Below, piece by piece: positions 22,369-22,422 of a stretch of 22,422 bases of DNA. The stretch's first letter is position 1. Each line of letters starts with the position of its first letter. This DNA comes from JAAFHS01 sp031396505. GTDB lineage: Bacteria; Pseudomonadota; Alphaproteobacteria; Rhodobacterales; Rhodobacteraceae. The position numbers and the translations under genes are program-made. The notes below the pieces were generated by a model, which saw only the letters and a list, made by a program, of their open reading frames with translations, had not been told where the DNA came from and ran no database searches. Where the stretch lies: positions 1-22,422 of the forward strand of contig JANNKX010000071.1 in assembly GCA_031396505.1 (NCBI GenBank), read 5' to 3'.

Positions 22369-22422
22369 TTATTCAAATGGGTGATATTTAGTTTCAAAGC
22401 CAGCTTTCTGCCCGTGTTTGCC
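22369..22422 (-). CDS. C-terminal end of a gene cut by the window edge, possible toxin
   Basis: The minus-strand frame is open from the edge for 17 codons and stops with TAA at 22369-22371. The visible C-terminus reads GKHGQKAGFETKYHPFE. Only six of the 17 codons end in G or C, unlike the rest of the window. The stop lies 11 bp before the Imm52-like gene and forms part of its ribosome binding site (TAAAGGA), the arrangement of a toxin followed by its immunity gene. The coding nature is inferred from this arrangement; no domain is visible in so short a piece. Confidence 0.45.
   Translation of the reverse strand, partial: GKHGQKAGFETKYHPFE

Overview
The window comes from a GC-rich alphaproteobacterium, most likely of the Rhodobacteraceae (Roseobacter group). 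The grounds are the CtrA and SciP-type (DUF1153) cell-cycle regulators side by side, LpxI instead of LpxH in lipid A synthesis, the wording of the housekeeping proteins, and a C/G-rich hairpin of a kind common between genes in this family. No RNA gene, CRISPR array or insertion sequence is visible. No taxonomic search could be run.

Region 1 (1-2119, minus strand): the 5' part of ligA (cut by the left edge), ctrA, and a small DUF1153 gene that I read as sciP, the CtrA antagonist. A weak terminator and a near-consensus CtrA box lie between sciP and ctrA. mnmA (tRNA 2-thiouridylase) diverges from sciP and ends in a compact terminator. An unrecognised single-span membrane protein gene follows and overlaps the end of lpxB tail to tail.

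Region 2 (15015 down to 3793, minus strand): a long envelope-biogenesis operon in the order frr, uppS, cdsA, dxr, rseP, a 55-residue membrane protein, bamA, skp/ompH, fabZ, lpxA, lpxI, lpxB. It joins ribosome recycling, isoprenoid and undecaprenyl lipid carrier synthesis, CDP-diacylglycerol synthesis, regulated intramembrane proteolysis, outer-membrane protein assembly and lipid A synthesis. Most junctions are stop-start overlaps or very short gaps, several with GTG or TTG starts, which points to translational coupling.

Region 3 (15150-21622, plus strand): a transport and sensing island. A Cache-domain histidine kinase and an NtrC-class response regulator (DctB/DctD type, coupled by an ATGA overlap) are followed by a tripartite tricarboxylate transporter (tctC, tctB, tctA). 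The likely logic is that the kinase senses an external carboxylate and the regulator turns on the transporter. The regulator has GAFPGA in place of the sigma54-contacting GAFTGA motif, and I saw no -24/-12 promoter upstream of tctC. The dctD-tctC gap (288 bp) holds three inverted repeats. A GC hairpin separates tctC from tctB.

Region 4 (21635-22422, minus strand): a 240-residue protein with the sequence style of an Imm52-type immunity protein. Just upstream, and cut by the right edge, are the last 17 codons of another gene in the same direction, which I infer may be the matching polymorphic toxin. This end is clearly more AT-rich than the rest, as expected of accessory DNA.
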